Shown: one piece after another, positions 25,341 through 39,200 of the stretch
Position numbering within the stretch: position 1 is the first letter of the stretch
Layout of the letters: each line of letters begins with the position of its first letter
Origin: Rostratula benghalensis
Taxonomy: Eukaryota > Chordata > Aves > Charadriiformes > Rostratulidae
Assembly (NCBI GenBank): GCA_013399305.1
Contig: VXAI01000114.1
Location: forward strand, 1,504,188-1,568,187
Length of the DNA stretch: 64,000 nucleotides
Direction: 5' to 3'
Notes under the pieces: model-generated
The model's database searches: none
Told to the model about the DNA's origin: nothing
The model's input: only the letters and a program-made list of their open reading frames with translations
Position numbers and translations under genes: made by a program

Positions 25341-27291
25341 ACCAAGAGTGGTCTTGTGGTTCAGTGCAGACTGTGGAGAGCAGCTGAATGAAGAGCAGAC
25401 TACATACTTAAAATAATAGAAAACAGGAGAGTGGCAGGTCATAAACGTAAAGAAGTCTGCAAAGAAGAAAAACACTAATTTTTTAATTTTTTTCCCCTCA
25501 ACACCCTTACTGTATGGTTTTTTTTCCTGCCAACTGATTCCAATACTAAACACTAAAGCCTGGGTTCTGGCCTCCTGGTAATAAGTAATTTGCAAGAGCC
25601 TGGTCACAGAGAGGTCAGAAAACCATGTAAATTGCTTGGATGGGAAAGACACTTTCACAGGAGGAAGCTGTAGGTGGTAGAGAGGCTCCCTGCCACAATT
25701 TTGCATTCCCTGGACATAGCAATATAGAAAGAGACAAGAGAGCAAATGCTGATCTTCTCCCATCAGGCACCCTCCGTCGGCCTTCTGTGGCAGGGATGGA
25801 TGCCAGACCCCCAGCAAACAGTGAGGGTGGTTTCTATCCCTTGTAGCAACAACCTCAACACAACTTTTTAGCTATTAAGCAGGCAAGTTTTTGAAACAGG
25901 GTCTGAAGGCTGAAAACATTACAGTGAGTTTTACTATATACTCAGTTGCACAGGTTTAATTTTTACTGTCAAGTACCCAGAGACTTGACAAGGTTTCCTT
26001 CTGGGGGATTTGGTATGGCGTTTGCATTTATGCAAAACCACGAATGCAGCCTTGTGACATGAAGAAAACAGAAGCTAACAGAACATACTTTGGGAGTTCT
26101 TACTCCTTCAGCGGGAGTTACTCTCATCCACATGCACAGCCAAGGTCATGGGTTCATCTGCAGTAGCTCATTAGAGAGAAAGGTCTAATTCACTGAGAAG
26201 CAGCATTCCCTTATGCTTTTCACTTCTGGTCTACACAAGGACTCCCTTCCTATGGGTCATCTCTCCCATGCCACATGGTACACCGCCACCATTCACTCTG
26301 AAGACTTCCAGGGATAATGGCAGGGTCAACTTAATGGAAAGCACTTCACAAAGGAGCTGATACTGCCGTGATGCAAACAACCCACCACCAAGTTATTTAT
26401 GCAGCCCCCTTCCGCATGTCAAGCAAGCATTTCACATTGAGCATATTGCAAAATGAGCACTCAGCTTTGCCAACTCCATTGTTCAGCTGCATCTCAAATC
26501 CTGCTTGTTTGGAGTGGAAACTATAGCAATCTTACTGAATGAGATTAAAATATTTTTACCTGTCAAGATATAAGTCCTGAATCTTCTACCATCGATCTCA
26601 CTGAATACACAACAAGCCATAAAATATTTCAGTCAGCATTATACATCATGCTACTATCCAAACACAAATGTTAGAAATAAATATAGTTGTAGTGCAATAA
26701 ACACCCATCACACCTCCCTTCTGGGGACATTTTTCAACCAACCTTTGTGCTAAAATAAAAATGGCTGGTCTGTGTTATTTAATTAATATCTAGGCTCAAA
26801 GATCACCCTTTGGTTTTCTTTAATTTGAAAAAAGAAAAGCCCTTTTTCTGGATTAACACAAATATAAAACGGAAAGATTGTGGAACATAAAGGCCATGGG
26901 TTGCATTTTGCACAGGATAGGTTCTGGTTGAATGAGATCTGGGACGTGTGCCAAATTAATAGAAAAAATCCTGTTCTTCCTCTCCAATAGCCACAATGTT
27001 CATTATTAAGAAAAGCATATGAACCACAGGATTTGATTTTAATAACACCAATGTCTTCATTAATCTGTACTTTCCATTTAGCCTCATTATTGAGTAAATG
27101 CTGAGTTAATGCAGCACCTATTATTGTTGGATTTTCCATGAAAAACCTCCTTTCCCTCTTCTTTTTTTATTCATTCAAGGACTATCAGGTGTGTGTGTCA
27201 TGTTTTTAAACAGGCCATCCGCTGTCAATGGCTGTTTTCTTGCTTCAGGTCTATGCAGCTACTCCAGTAATGCAGGCTTTACAATGCAGAC

Positions 27292-27362
27292 TGCAACAAA
27301 AAACCCCACCAAACCACCACCAAGAGAACAAAACCCCAATAAAACCACTCCTAACTCAAAAC
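27292..27362. repeat. A/C-rich low-complexity tract
   Basis: About 70 bases made almost only of A and C, with repeated ACCAC and AAACC words. Open frames here are a by-product of the missing TAA/TAG/TGA in A/C-rich DNA. Confidence 0.75.
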
Positions 27363-28382
27363 CATATTTGTTTGGGTGTTGTTTTAAATGCTGTCATGTC
27401 AAGGAGCCTCTTACTATCACCTGCAACTGAGCTGATCTTTCCTGGATGCTCCATGAGACCTCCTTCTAAATCAAGATCACTGATGGCCAACACCGCTTTG
27501 TATCTGCCGAACAAATAGTGGCCTTTTGTCCAGCACAAGTTCCTAAACAAACTTAATCTCTCTAACACTGTGACAGATGACATTTAGATGTCCTTGTTAC
27601 CCTTAAAATGAGTTTTATTGACAATCAGAGAACAAAAAGAAGGCCCAGATAAAGCCCAATGTTTTATAGGCCTGCTAACAACATCTTAGTTCTTAGTGCA
27701 GAGGGTGTAGAGAAAGCCCGGAGTTGCCCCCATTTTCCCCTGCTTTGCTATATCACCATGACAACAGATATAGAAATCACTTAGTGACTCCTAGAAAGAA
27801 AACACAGTGACACAGTACCCCTTGTATGGCGAATCAAACTAAAGCCTTCATTCAAATGGCTATTCAGCTTGGGCATTCATGTAGAGGATGGGGTGGATTT
27901 TACACAGGTAACAACAACAGAAAGGCCAGCAAGCACTCCAGCCACAGCATATGGTAAAGTCTCTGTTTAATTAATGCATCCTCAATAGAATTTATCCATT
28001 TTAAATTTGTTTTCTTTTACTTGAAACATCATTAATGTAAAGGGCAACATTAATCAACATCTTGCAACTTAAAAGGGCATTAAAAAGTGATCTTTCCCCC
28101 CCCATGCAACAGAATGTTTTCAAGTACTTTTGCTCGCTGCGACCGATTCCAGGCAGTCAGCGTCCTCAATCATAAGGCAAATCTAGAGAGGCCTCTACTG
28201 GCCAGCCTCTCCATCTGCAATTTTTCTATTTTTAAGTGACTTGGAAAAGCAAGCAGTGGAGTCACTACAAGCTTTTATCTTAAAGTTGCACACAGAACGG
28301 ATTACTGATAAATATATGGCGCAAACATAGGATAATTGTGCTTTTTTGAAGCAATCATGTGCGGTATAACTTTGCTTTTTAT

Positions 28383-28397
28383 AAAAAAAAAAAAAAA
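28383..28397. repeat. Poly-A tract (A15)
   Basis: Run of 15 A inside an otherwise complex, conserved-looking block (28060-28640). Confidence 0.95.
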
Positions 28398-29113
28398 GTA
28401 AGAAGACTAGAAAGATTTATCCTGGCTGTGATGTATTTGCCTCCACGACATTTTGAGACATTTTAAGATTATAGGTCTAAAAATTAATGGGGTAATCATT
28501 TTTCTTTGTGCACAGGGCTCCCGTTAAAGTTGAGGCTTAATCCATTTAATTTAAAATTCTTGTATGCATGTGGTATTTTATATATGCATTTCTCACAACT
28601 AGAGTAAAACATACATCAAAGCTCAGAGAAATTAAATCAAGAGCATGAGTAAAGGAAGTTATTGAATGATAGAGGGACCCTGCTTCTCTGGGCTTTCCAC
28701 AGTGACAACACAAAGACAAAGAATTTCAAAATCCCCATCTAGGTAAAATATAACATTGTAAGGCAATGGTCAGTGCACTCTTTGCTAAAATGAGCAATTC
28801 TGGCTGCAAATAAGTAAGAGTTTCTGTTGTATCCTTTAAACAAAAACACAAAGCATGAATTTGAAGATACTTAAAACTAAATTGACTTTCTTTAATTCCT
28901 GTTATTCTAGGTGTCAGTGACAAACCATAGGAATAAGAAATATCTTCCAGGCAGAAAATGTGACTCACTGGATCTTAATTTACTGCTATGTAGATAGGAA
29001 ACTTCTTAACACCAAAACTCATAGAAAATGGGCAAACTGACAGATCTAGTGAAACAAATCCCCAGGTTGAAGGCTGAAAGCAGATACTGCTACCAGAAAT
29101 GAAGTACAAAATG

Positions 29114-29151
29114 TTGATGGTGAATATAAATTTTGATGGTGAATATAAATT
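29114..29151. repeat. Two perfect 19-bp tandem copies
   Basis: TTGATGGTGAATATAAATT at 29114-29132 is followed directly by an identical copy at 29133-29151. Perfect identity suggests a recent slippage-type duplication. Confidence 0.9.
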
Positions 29152-29403
29152 AACCATGGAAGCAACTTACCTCAGGCTGTGGTAGGCTGCTCAAAAACCT
29201 AAGCCTAACTTACTAAATTACTACTTATCATGTTAACAAACTTTTTTTTTTTTAAGCAGTCTCTAGTAAATTCACAGGAAGTCACACAGATTATTAGCAT
29301 TACAGTTATGGATAGAAAACTTTTAATCCTTGAGTGATGTATAACATTATAAACATACTTTTTTTTTTTCTTTTATAGAAAAGGATTTAGTAAATATAAA
29401 ATC

Positions 29404-29445
29404 TCTTAAGGATATCTTATTGTGTCTTAAGGACATCTTATTTAG
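29404..29445. repeat. Two near-perfect 21-bp tandem copies
   Basis: A 21-base unit beginning TCTTAAGGATATCTTATTG at 29404 is repeated at 29425 as TCTTAAGGACATCTTATTT, with few differences. It lies 250 bp from the 19-bp duplication at 29114. Confidence 0.75.
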
Positions 29446-30220
29446 TAAAATCTTATATTTACACAATAAATCTCACATCACGTAAATTCATCTGTCCTTC
29501 ACCTCAAAGAGTATTTAAATGAAAAAAAATGTTATATCATGACAATGTCTCCCTGACTCAGTATAATTTACAAGCACTGCAAGAACAGGGAAAAAATCTA
29601 TTTTAACAATGCTGGATTAGCTTGTCTTTCTTAAGGCACCCAGCACTCAATGCCTTTGTAAAAAAATTTTATTTGCCCATACCTCCATACAAGTCACTAG
29701 CTAATTTTACCTGTGAATACCTTTCCCCAGAAATGCGGGGGGCAGGGAAGGAGATGTAATACAGGTCAATTCCTACCTCATGGTCAATGTAGCCTTTAAA
29801 AAATAAACAGCAGACCTGGAGCTCCCCCTGCTAGTCCCAACAGTGACACCTCCTGGGGCAAGCGGGCTCCACACAGCTGCGAGATTTTCTCCGCTTTGAA
29901 GTACAGTGAGAGCTCTGCTCTGCGAAGCTGCACCAGTTCCAGTCTGAGAGTTTCTTTGAAGAAACTTTTCAGAACTGAAGCACTGCAGGGAGGGAAATGA
30001 ACAATCCTGTTTAATTACATCAGTTTAGTGAGGAAAGCACAAGAGCCAGCGGCCGTGTGGACGGACAATATGACACAGTAATATTGTCCTTCAGGTATTT
30101 CATTAAAAGGGGGATTCAGTTTCGGAAGTGGTGTTCCAGAAATAGTTTAGGGGTATGTCCAACGACTATGCCCAGAGTGCATGGCTGACATGAGACACAG
30201 TGGCTTTCTTGCTTTTAGCA

Positions 30221-30290
30221 TTTTTTTGGTTTGATTTTGTTCTGGTGGGGGGCTTTGGTTGGTTGGTTGGTTCTGGTGTTTTGTTTTTTC
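30221..30290. repeat. G/T-rich tract with (GGTT)4
   Basis: Strand-asymmetric G/T-rich stretch containing GGTGGGGGG and four perfect GGTT units at 30257-30272. It could form two-tier G-quadruplexes on the plus strand. Confidence 0.8.
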
Positions 30291-33200
30291 CCCATGTAGT
30301 ACAAACTCACCTATCCAAAAAAGCTGGGAGCACTTAAAATGACAATTTCCACCAGACTCACACGGTTTCATATCAGATTTTTAAAAACTATGAGTAAAAT
30401 AACTCACAATCTACAAGTCCAGTCCTGCAAACCCAAGGTAACAGGCACACAACTTCAAAAAACACGAAACCAGATAGGACTGATCATTGGAATTAGATTT
30501 TGAAACAAGCCACGGTTTCCTGAAAGGAAATTCATAAAAATTAAGTGGAGAAAAAACATATTCTAAATGTGCCTAGATTTAGAATAGCCTCTACTAGTCA
30601 TTTGTCATGTTTGACTTAAAACTGAAGAAAAAAAAACACCAAAAAACCACTTGCAAATTAAAAATAAGACCATCTCTTTGCAAGAGGAGCAATTTCTTCC
30701 TTTAGATTCTTACTCAACTAATGGTGAATAAAAATATTACCAATCAGTTCACAATGGTCAAGAAATCCAAAGTATCTTTGATGTCAGCCTAGTAAAAATA
30801 AATTTTAAGAGTCGTACATTCTAAGGAATATGGACTGTCAACATTTCATAGAGGAATCTCTGGCATGTGGTAATTTCCTGACAGAGATAGAATTACACAG
30901 ATATGGTGACATCAAAGTGTAAAAGAGCTCACACAAACTGATTGAGAGGGTTTTTGTTTTCTTATTTCTACTGCGTTCATTATTTCAATTTAAAAATCCA
31001 AACAAACAGTGTATATGCACAGCCAATTAACAATAACTATTTTCTGTATATGAATTTCCAGGAAATTATTTCATGGACAAAATTCATCTCAAAAAGATAC
31101 ACAATTCCAGTCAAATGTAACAAGTGATCTCACAGCTTTCTGGTGACTAGCACACTAGAAAGTGAATAGAGCAGTCAGGGAAAAAAACCAATCCTCTAGA
31201 GATCTGTTTTTGCAGGTGAAGCTACAATAGAATTTTCTGCATTTTGACTGGAATCATTTGACAAATATGCAATTTACTGATTATTATGAAAAATACAGAA
31301 TTAATAAACTGGAAGTTAGAAAGCCACAAAGGAAAAGTTAATCACTGCTCAAGAAATATATTTTTTTCAATTCAGCTGTAAATGCAGTAGTACACACCAG
31401 GCAAAAAAGGAAAACAGTACAAAAACATATATATAATATTATTCCCTGATTTATTAAAAAGCCCAAGATTCTTAATTATAATATCTTTTGTAAATATAAT
31501 TCTTCCAATTTTGTTCAAGAAAATAATAAATATGTAAAAGAAGTATCGTATACTGGCTGCATAGCAACATACATATCTAATGGATGGAATTATGTTTTAA
31601 AATATTTTAAACCAGTTGTATCCACATGTTCAAGGCAAAATATGCAGAATGTCTTATAAATAGCTAACTTTACATCCCTTTTTCCTATTTTAAGCATGAT
31701 TGAGTTACAGGTAAGTTGGGGGAAAAAAATTCTGTCTGATGTACAGAACTCTTACTTTTTTATTCTTATAGTCATATTTGAGATACAGTATTTACTTCCT
31801 AATGGTGTAGTGCTCTTAATACATGATAAATAGGGTGCAATTAAAAAGAAAGAGTTTGCAAAAGGCCACAGAATAGAGTAGCAGAGATAAAGGACACAGA
31901 AGAAAAACAGGGTGTGAAGGAAGGAGGGAAAACAATCTAGGACTAACACCTGGGCTTGTACCTAGCCGTGCATTTGTGACCAATATTACAGCTTAGGGAA
32001 GCCAAAAATTGCAAAATGGACCAAGTTCTCTGGAGTACCTGAAGTAGTAATTCACCTAATGTCTACAACAGCCGGGAAACAGATTCCCTTTCTGCCTTAG
32101 AAGAGCCCATTTATCCATTTCACAGGGGATTTGCGTGGTGTAAAGCTCCCGAGAGCCCATGGGCTGACAGAGGGAACTGGCATCCAGCAGCACAGGGCAG
32201 CCCAGGCAGCCCATCAGCAGCAAAGCCACAAAACAGAGCCAGAGGCAGCTCTGAGGCTGCCAACACAACTGCCTGCAAAAGCTGCCAACGAGCCAGAAAC
32301 TGCTTGTGGGAAAATATCACTTACCCTTAGCATCTGGGTCCCGTGATTACTGTCCAAAGAAACACAGACTGGTAAGATAATGGCAGGATAAATAGCACTC
32401 CATTTCTATTTCTCCCCCTTTACTCCCACAGATTTTTGATACGCCATCCCCCCCTCACTAATATACGGTGTTTTAAAAATTTGTGTGCTTTTTAATCTCT
32501 CTGTTACTCGTGAAGTAAGACTTTCTGCTTCATCTCTAAAAATAGCTTTCGCATGCTTCCCCTGGCTCCCGATGTATGAGACATAGTGGGGCTATTTGTT
32601 ACCGTTATTGACATGTTTGTGGTGAACTGCAAGCGTGTTTACAGAAGAATTGAAGTCCCTGCTCTCTTGGAGGTAATCCTGGGGTGTCTAAAAGACTCAT
32701 GGGAGTCCTTGACATGGATTCTCTAAAATGAATTTCTCTTCCCATATAAATAAATTATCTTGGGGCGAAATATTTATATTTTCCTTCTATTTCAGGAAGG
32801 GAGCAGATGCAAAAGTTCCTGACAGGTCTAGCAATAGTGCCCTACACAAGCTCTCTGCTACTGGGGGTAAGAAAGAATGAGAGAAAATCAAAGGAAGAGA
32901 AGGGCTTTGCGCTTACCACTTGCAGTGTACTAGAATGAGAAATGGGGCTTTTGCGACAAGCAAATAGGGCAAAGTGAGAATTGGCTCCCTGAGGTGATGG
33001 GTGTCAAAAATGCTAGGGAACCTAAAGGCCAGAGATGCCTTACAGTTAGCGAATTGGCCCTAACTTCCCCAAATTATGCTGAAGGTTGCCCAGAAAATTT
33101 TACAGTCAATAGCTTTTGGTTGGAATCAATAGATTTCCATTTTCATGCAGTATCTATTCACTGACCGGGGAAAACAGTTTTTGTTAAAAATATAGAGCAT

Positions 33201-36200
33201 TATTGTCTTACCAGTACAGGCTGTTTTTTCCTGCAGAAATTCACTAAAAGAAGTAAACTGTAACCAGAACTGTGGTTTGTACATTTGCACTGTACTGAAA
33301 CAGACCCAGACAGTCCCTCGTTAAAACTGTCCAGTTATGTGTAACATATATGGGATTTTGCAACATGCCAGGTGTTAAACAAAACATGAGGTGACATCAT
33401 TCTGTGGACTGTGCTATAGAAAATAGAAGCTCCTGGTGGTTTACAGGAAAAAAACCCCACACCACTTTTTGGTGAACTGCATGCAAAATGATGGAAGAGG
33501 ACAAGTTGTTATTCTCTCTATTTTGAAGCTGGCCAAATCTATTTTTCTGTGTGCACAAATTAATGGTTACAAGCTGATGGTCTCCACTAAATCTTTCATT
33601 AAAAATATTCTTTCTAGTAAGGAATAAGGAGCTTAGAGTAAAATAAACAAAATTTATAGGAATATCTGTGGGCTGCAGGTATATTTAAGTGCATAACCAG
33701 CAAGAAAATATCCAGGGGAGACTAACCAATAACATAAGAGGAAACTGTAAAGTGGAGCTCCTGTGTAATAAACAGAGCAATATGGATTCAATGCCAATCT
33801 GGTTTTTGTTTTTCAAATTCTCACAGGCAGAAGGGTGTCTGATTCCAGCAATACACTCTTTTGATTGATGGATTATTTGATCGAATGTTGCTATTCCTGT
33901 GTAAACTAATGACTTCCAAAACCTATTCAAATTTATAGTATTACTTATACCTTCATTAAATAAAAAGCAAATGTTATTGCTGAACAGTTCAGGCTCCTAC
34001 TTATTTGTTGGACTAGGACTATATTCAAAACCAAATGTACTTCCAGTGTGAGGCCAAGCTCTTAGAGGAAGGTACTGTACACATAATTGGTATTAGCCAG
34101 CCTCGTACTTGGAAACAAGAGGAAAAATGCATTGCAAGGAAAAGTACAGAAAACTAATGGAGGTATCTGTGATGTGTTACCTGACCTTCGATTTCAATCC
34201 TGTGGAAAGATGAGCACAGAAACCCGTGTTCGATAGCTCTGAGTATGGTCAAAAAGGAAATACACCTTGGACAACATTACATGCATACCAAAAAATGCTG
34301 GCCTAACACTGTTTTACCTTAAGCAAAAAAGTTAAAAGTTGTGTAAAGACATATTAAAATGTTACAGCTGAAGTCAGACTCTATATGCCAGGCTTTCTAT
34401 GTATTCTCTTGCAATATCATAATGCTGTTTTCAAAATAATTTTTTAAAAAAGGAAAGGAGGTTATTTGTTCCTTTAAATAGGAAGTTGGTACATGGAACA
34501 TTTTGCTTACCTTTTCTGTCCATACTCAGTTTGTTTATGGCTTTTTTCAGTTATTTTACTGTCTTGAATATTTAGTGGCATACAGACCTCGCTTACATTC
34601 AACATTTTCATATTTCATTGTATTTTAATTACTATAAAACCTTATGCACAAGCTGCATCATCATATTATTTTCCTTCACTCCACTGAATATCATGTACAT
34701 CGTCTTGAATGTGTGAATATTTTTAATTTTTAATATGGAATTGTTAGAGAAGATACACAGTTTGAGCAGTTAGGCTCAATGTTCCAAATAAAATACATCA
34801 CCTGCATTTCAGGACAAAAAAAGACATTGTAGTTTACTTGCTTTAAAAGAATACCAATACCACTTCATCCTTCACTATCTTATAGTTCCTATATTACCAA
34901 CAGAAAAATGTTGAAATTCTCACCAGTACAGACATGGTCAGTAGTATCCACCTATTTTAAAAATAAATTATAATTGTTTTCCCTAAAATACATGGGGTTT
35001 GATTCTATACGGACAGGCATTTCTTTTCTCTTAAGACATCAGCTGAAACTACAGAGAACTAGTTAGCTGCACACACACGCTTCATATTCATCCTGTATTC
35101 TTTGGAATAACTGCCCAAATTTTATTAGGATTTTCTTATAATGATGTTATATGATGTCCTTGTTGTGATACCTGCATATGTAGAGATCTTAATATTGATT
35201 TACTGTGTCTTTTGCCCATCCTTGAGCAGCGTAGATGGCAATTACAGCTGTTGGTGGTATCTATTTTGTCTTTTCATAATTGTCATTTCTGGTTCTACTT
35301 AAGATTAAAATATGAAAATTGCATCACGTGCACATGAACAGGGCACCAGCTAAGTTATCATGGCAGCATCATCATTTTAACCACCATCCTCTCCATCTTC
35401 CTTATGAAAACTGCATACTGTAACAAACTTTTGGAAGGAATGCATCATCGCATGAGCTGCCCTGACAAGAAACCCTCAGTCAGATCATTAATATCTTCCC
35501 CCAAAAATTCACCAGGGACAGAGAAACACCTGTACAGCTGCACCAGATGTTTCTGAATAGTTTTGCTTGAGTTGCTGTCTGAGACTGATCAGTTCAACAC
35601 CAATTCCTTTGCTAGATCTGAAATCACTTACAGGCTCCTCATTGTCAGGGCTTTCTCAGCTGAAGTTGCAAAGGTGCAGTGGCACATGCACTGTCTTAAT
35701 TGCACAATAGATACTGAAAAAGCAGTAGAAGTAAATACTATTAGGAACAGCAAATGACTGTCCATGCCTGCCCAGTAATCAAAATAAAACATATTCCAGC
35801 CATACACTTGAAAGTAGATAATTTATGCAAAGAAACAGCAGAAAATATTTTCAAACTTCCCAAGTCCCTGTTTTTAGAGCAGTGATTTTCTCTAGCACTA
35901 GAAAAAGAAATCCTTGTGCAGGGTTGACTTGGTGTTGGTTTCTTTATAATCTGTTCATGTATAACACACAGCTGAGATAACAGAAAGCAAATATTGCATG
36001 CAAGCATCAACATTATCTATCACTCCTCCCAAGCATGGTATTCTATCAATTGTCAATTAACTGAATCTTCTATTAAAAATTAAGTAGAACAAAGAAAAAC
36101 AGTATAAGAATATGTTTGGTTTTGTGCTTTTAAGTGTTCTTTTTTTAAAAAAAACACTCTGCCTTATATTTTAAAAATCTTTTGCACACATTTGGATACA

Positions 36201-39200
36201 GATGAGAACAATTAAATACCCTCTAATAATTAACGTATATGCAATCTATAGCATGCATTCTCTTCTTATTAGAGGCAGTGGGTTTTTTGTTGCAATCTAG
36301 CTAATAAAGGCTTTCTTTTCCACAAGAGAATTTTGACAGGGTTGACTCCAGACGGCTTTCCAGCTGAGGTCTGGGGCCTTGCTGAACCTTCAAAATTTTC
36401 CCATTTGAGCTGCATCAAAGTGAAGGAAATTCAAGGATCACTAACGTCTCAGATGGTAGCACTTGCCCTAACAACCAAGGTTCAGGAATTCTTTGGAGCA
36501 GGCTGAGGTCATTTTTCTCCCCTTTTCTCCTAATGCTTTTCTCTATTAATCAGAGCTCACAGCTCAGATTGGTCTTCAACTTCCTCCCAATCCTTGCTAA
36601 GCCTGTCATTTCTAGCTATTATTTACTTTAATGGACTTTGGCTGATCCCTTATGAAGCTTTGGATCTGAGAATAATAAGGCTGGAGAGTAACGGGCACAG
36701 ACATGGGTGTGGGTTTGCCTGCAGATTAACCGTGGCAGATGGGCTTTATTGCGGTTTCCTGTGTGCCGAGTGTTGATTGAGAGGGTATAATGAGAGAGGT
36801 GGTGTCTGCACAATGGCTGCAGCCACTTCATTGCACCTCGCGTCTAAACAACCCCATTTTTCTAAATCTTTGGGTTGTGAAATTTTAGGAAGTCAGAGCA
36901 CAAGAACAAGTACAAAAACAACTGTAAATAACCATGAATGTTAATCCAACCCTAATTGGTCCCTTCTTTCATTATGGGTACATTTTGCTGAGCTCCCCCT
37001 CCCCCCCATTTCTTTTAACAAATGAATGATATCGACAGCTATGCATACATTTGACTTTTATAAGAGTTTAACACAAATATTACTTCATATCAACGTATAT
37101 GATTACTAATATTAACGTCCTGTTAGTTTTTGCATTATTAACATGAGCAACAAAAGCTTACCTTGCAATCATCTTGTTATGCTTTGGGTTTTTGTCATCT
37201 CGGGGAAATTTGTTTGAATTAAATTATCTATGGTCTAGAGAATATCAAAAATAACAGCAGGAAAATTACTTAGTATCTGGCAAAATGTGTCAAAAATATG
37301 CTTTTCTGAGTCCAAATGCCATTAACTTTCAACAGCGATCAGATGATAAATTATTTTCAGCTATAGGTATTATCAAAAGATCTTTTACAAATTCCCCATT
37401 TTAAAGATTTTACTTAATTCCTCCCTTTCACTGATGGATTAAATCACAACTATTGATTCCTTTCTTCCTTTGGGGCTTTACCCATCTGTCCTAACGCTTT
37501 CATCCCAGCACCCCTTGGGCTGAGAGAAGTGTTCTACAAATGAACCAGTGAAAACCTGGAGAAGATTCCAGGTCAAGTTTGTGTACAAGAGTTTAAATTT
37601 TTAGTGACAGTCTTCCCTTACTGCAGACGAAAGTTTCCACACAGAGCTGCACAAGCTAGCCCCACCAATTATCCTCCTCCTTTGAAAACCATTATCAAGT
37701 TTTTCAAAACTTCTTTCATTTCACTGTTGTCACTCGATGAAAAGGAAACTAACCACCATGTCAAGACAACTCGGCTGCCTGGCAACCAAGGGCCACATTT
37801 TAATTCTGACTTGCTTCTGGTCTTGACTAATGGAAAGTGACTATGTTAATCCAGTCAGAGGAGTTGTTTGTCACTTCTGAAATGCAAACAAAACTATATT
37901 GTTTAGAAAGTCCTGGGTGTGATTGATGTAAAGATTTACAGTAACATCATTCATTTGCTCTTGTGTTTTAGTGGGATTGATGTCATATCTTTTCATGCTT
38001 TATTAAATGCTTTCGGAGAACTCAAATACATTATGTTTTTTGTCCTAAAGAAACTAAAGAGATTTTTCTTACTCAAGCAAACTGGTCTCCAACTCATAAG
38101 ATTCAATGATTCAGCTCAACATGTGTCTGTAATTTAATAAGAAACATTAATCGAGAAATGTGAATATATACCAAACTGACCAGGAAAAAAAAAAGCCAAA
38201 ATGAGATAAAAAATAAAATCAACAGCGTGGGGGAGGGGAAGGAAAGATACACGACTAACTTGCCAGCAATGAAGCATGTTTGGACAAACTTTCCCACAGC
38301 TGAGTTAATTTCCCCCCCTCCCCATAATACCAAAAAGAAAAGTTCAAATTCTGCACCCCACCTCTTTAAATGTAAATAATTATACATAGTCACAAATATA
38401 AAGCATGTATCCACTGCATTAAAATGTAACTGAAAACATTATAAGTTATATCAGCATCAATTATAGTGACTATGACAGATTCAAATAGGTTTAAACAGTT
38501 TGTTTTCAAAGTAATAAAAACCCAAAACCCTCTAAAAACAATTACATTGCAAATTATTTTTTTGTAAAGGCCAGCCTGTTGACTTCTCTATTAGATGAAC
38601 AATCAGGAGAGGATGAATGAACCTACAGATAATTTTCTCCTCTGGAACAGGACAGGCTCACATACTCTCCGTGCATAGATATAGATACCGATATATTAAA
38701 CTTTTGTCATTATACATGCAAAATGTGGGTGCGTGTATTAAAACAGAAAGTAACACATAGCTATTGTGGTAGTTTCTGTTCTATTTCAATAATATAAATC
38801 ACTCCCCAAATGCTTATTATTCACTGAGGCAATAATTCAATGAATATTCAGAGTGGTGGGCTTAGGCTTATGCAAGTATACTTTTACCAGCATCAATGGT
38901 AAGCTGGAGCTATTTTCCAAAATCAATACATTTCCTTTTGCTGTTCTGGCAATACCTGTTAATAAGCAGACTCTTGTCTTTTTTAATTTTTTTTTAAAAA
39001 ATAGATTATTAAAATTTAAGCACAGTAATAACATATGATGTAATTACAGTTGCCATGTGGGATTCTTAGTGATGGTCCACAAGGGATCTACCACGTCAGT
39101 TCTCTGTGTAAAAATTTAGAAGTATTGATGGATGAAGGTATTTGTGGAGAAAAGAGAAGCAATTCAGGCTATGTTTCAGTCCTGATCCTTCTTGGTGCAT

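Noticed and set aside
25239..25817. 192-codon minus-strand open frame, the longest in the window
   Set aside because: It overlaps the MIR-like remnant and a poly-pyrimidine tract, has low-complexity runs (phenylalanine-rich) and no recognisable domain.
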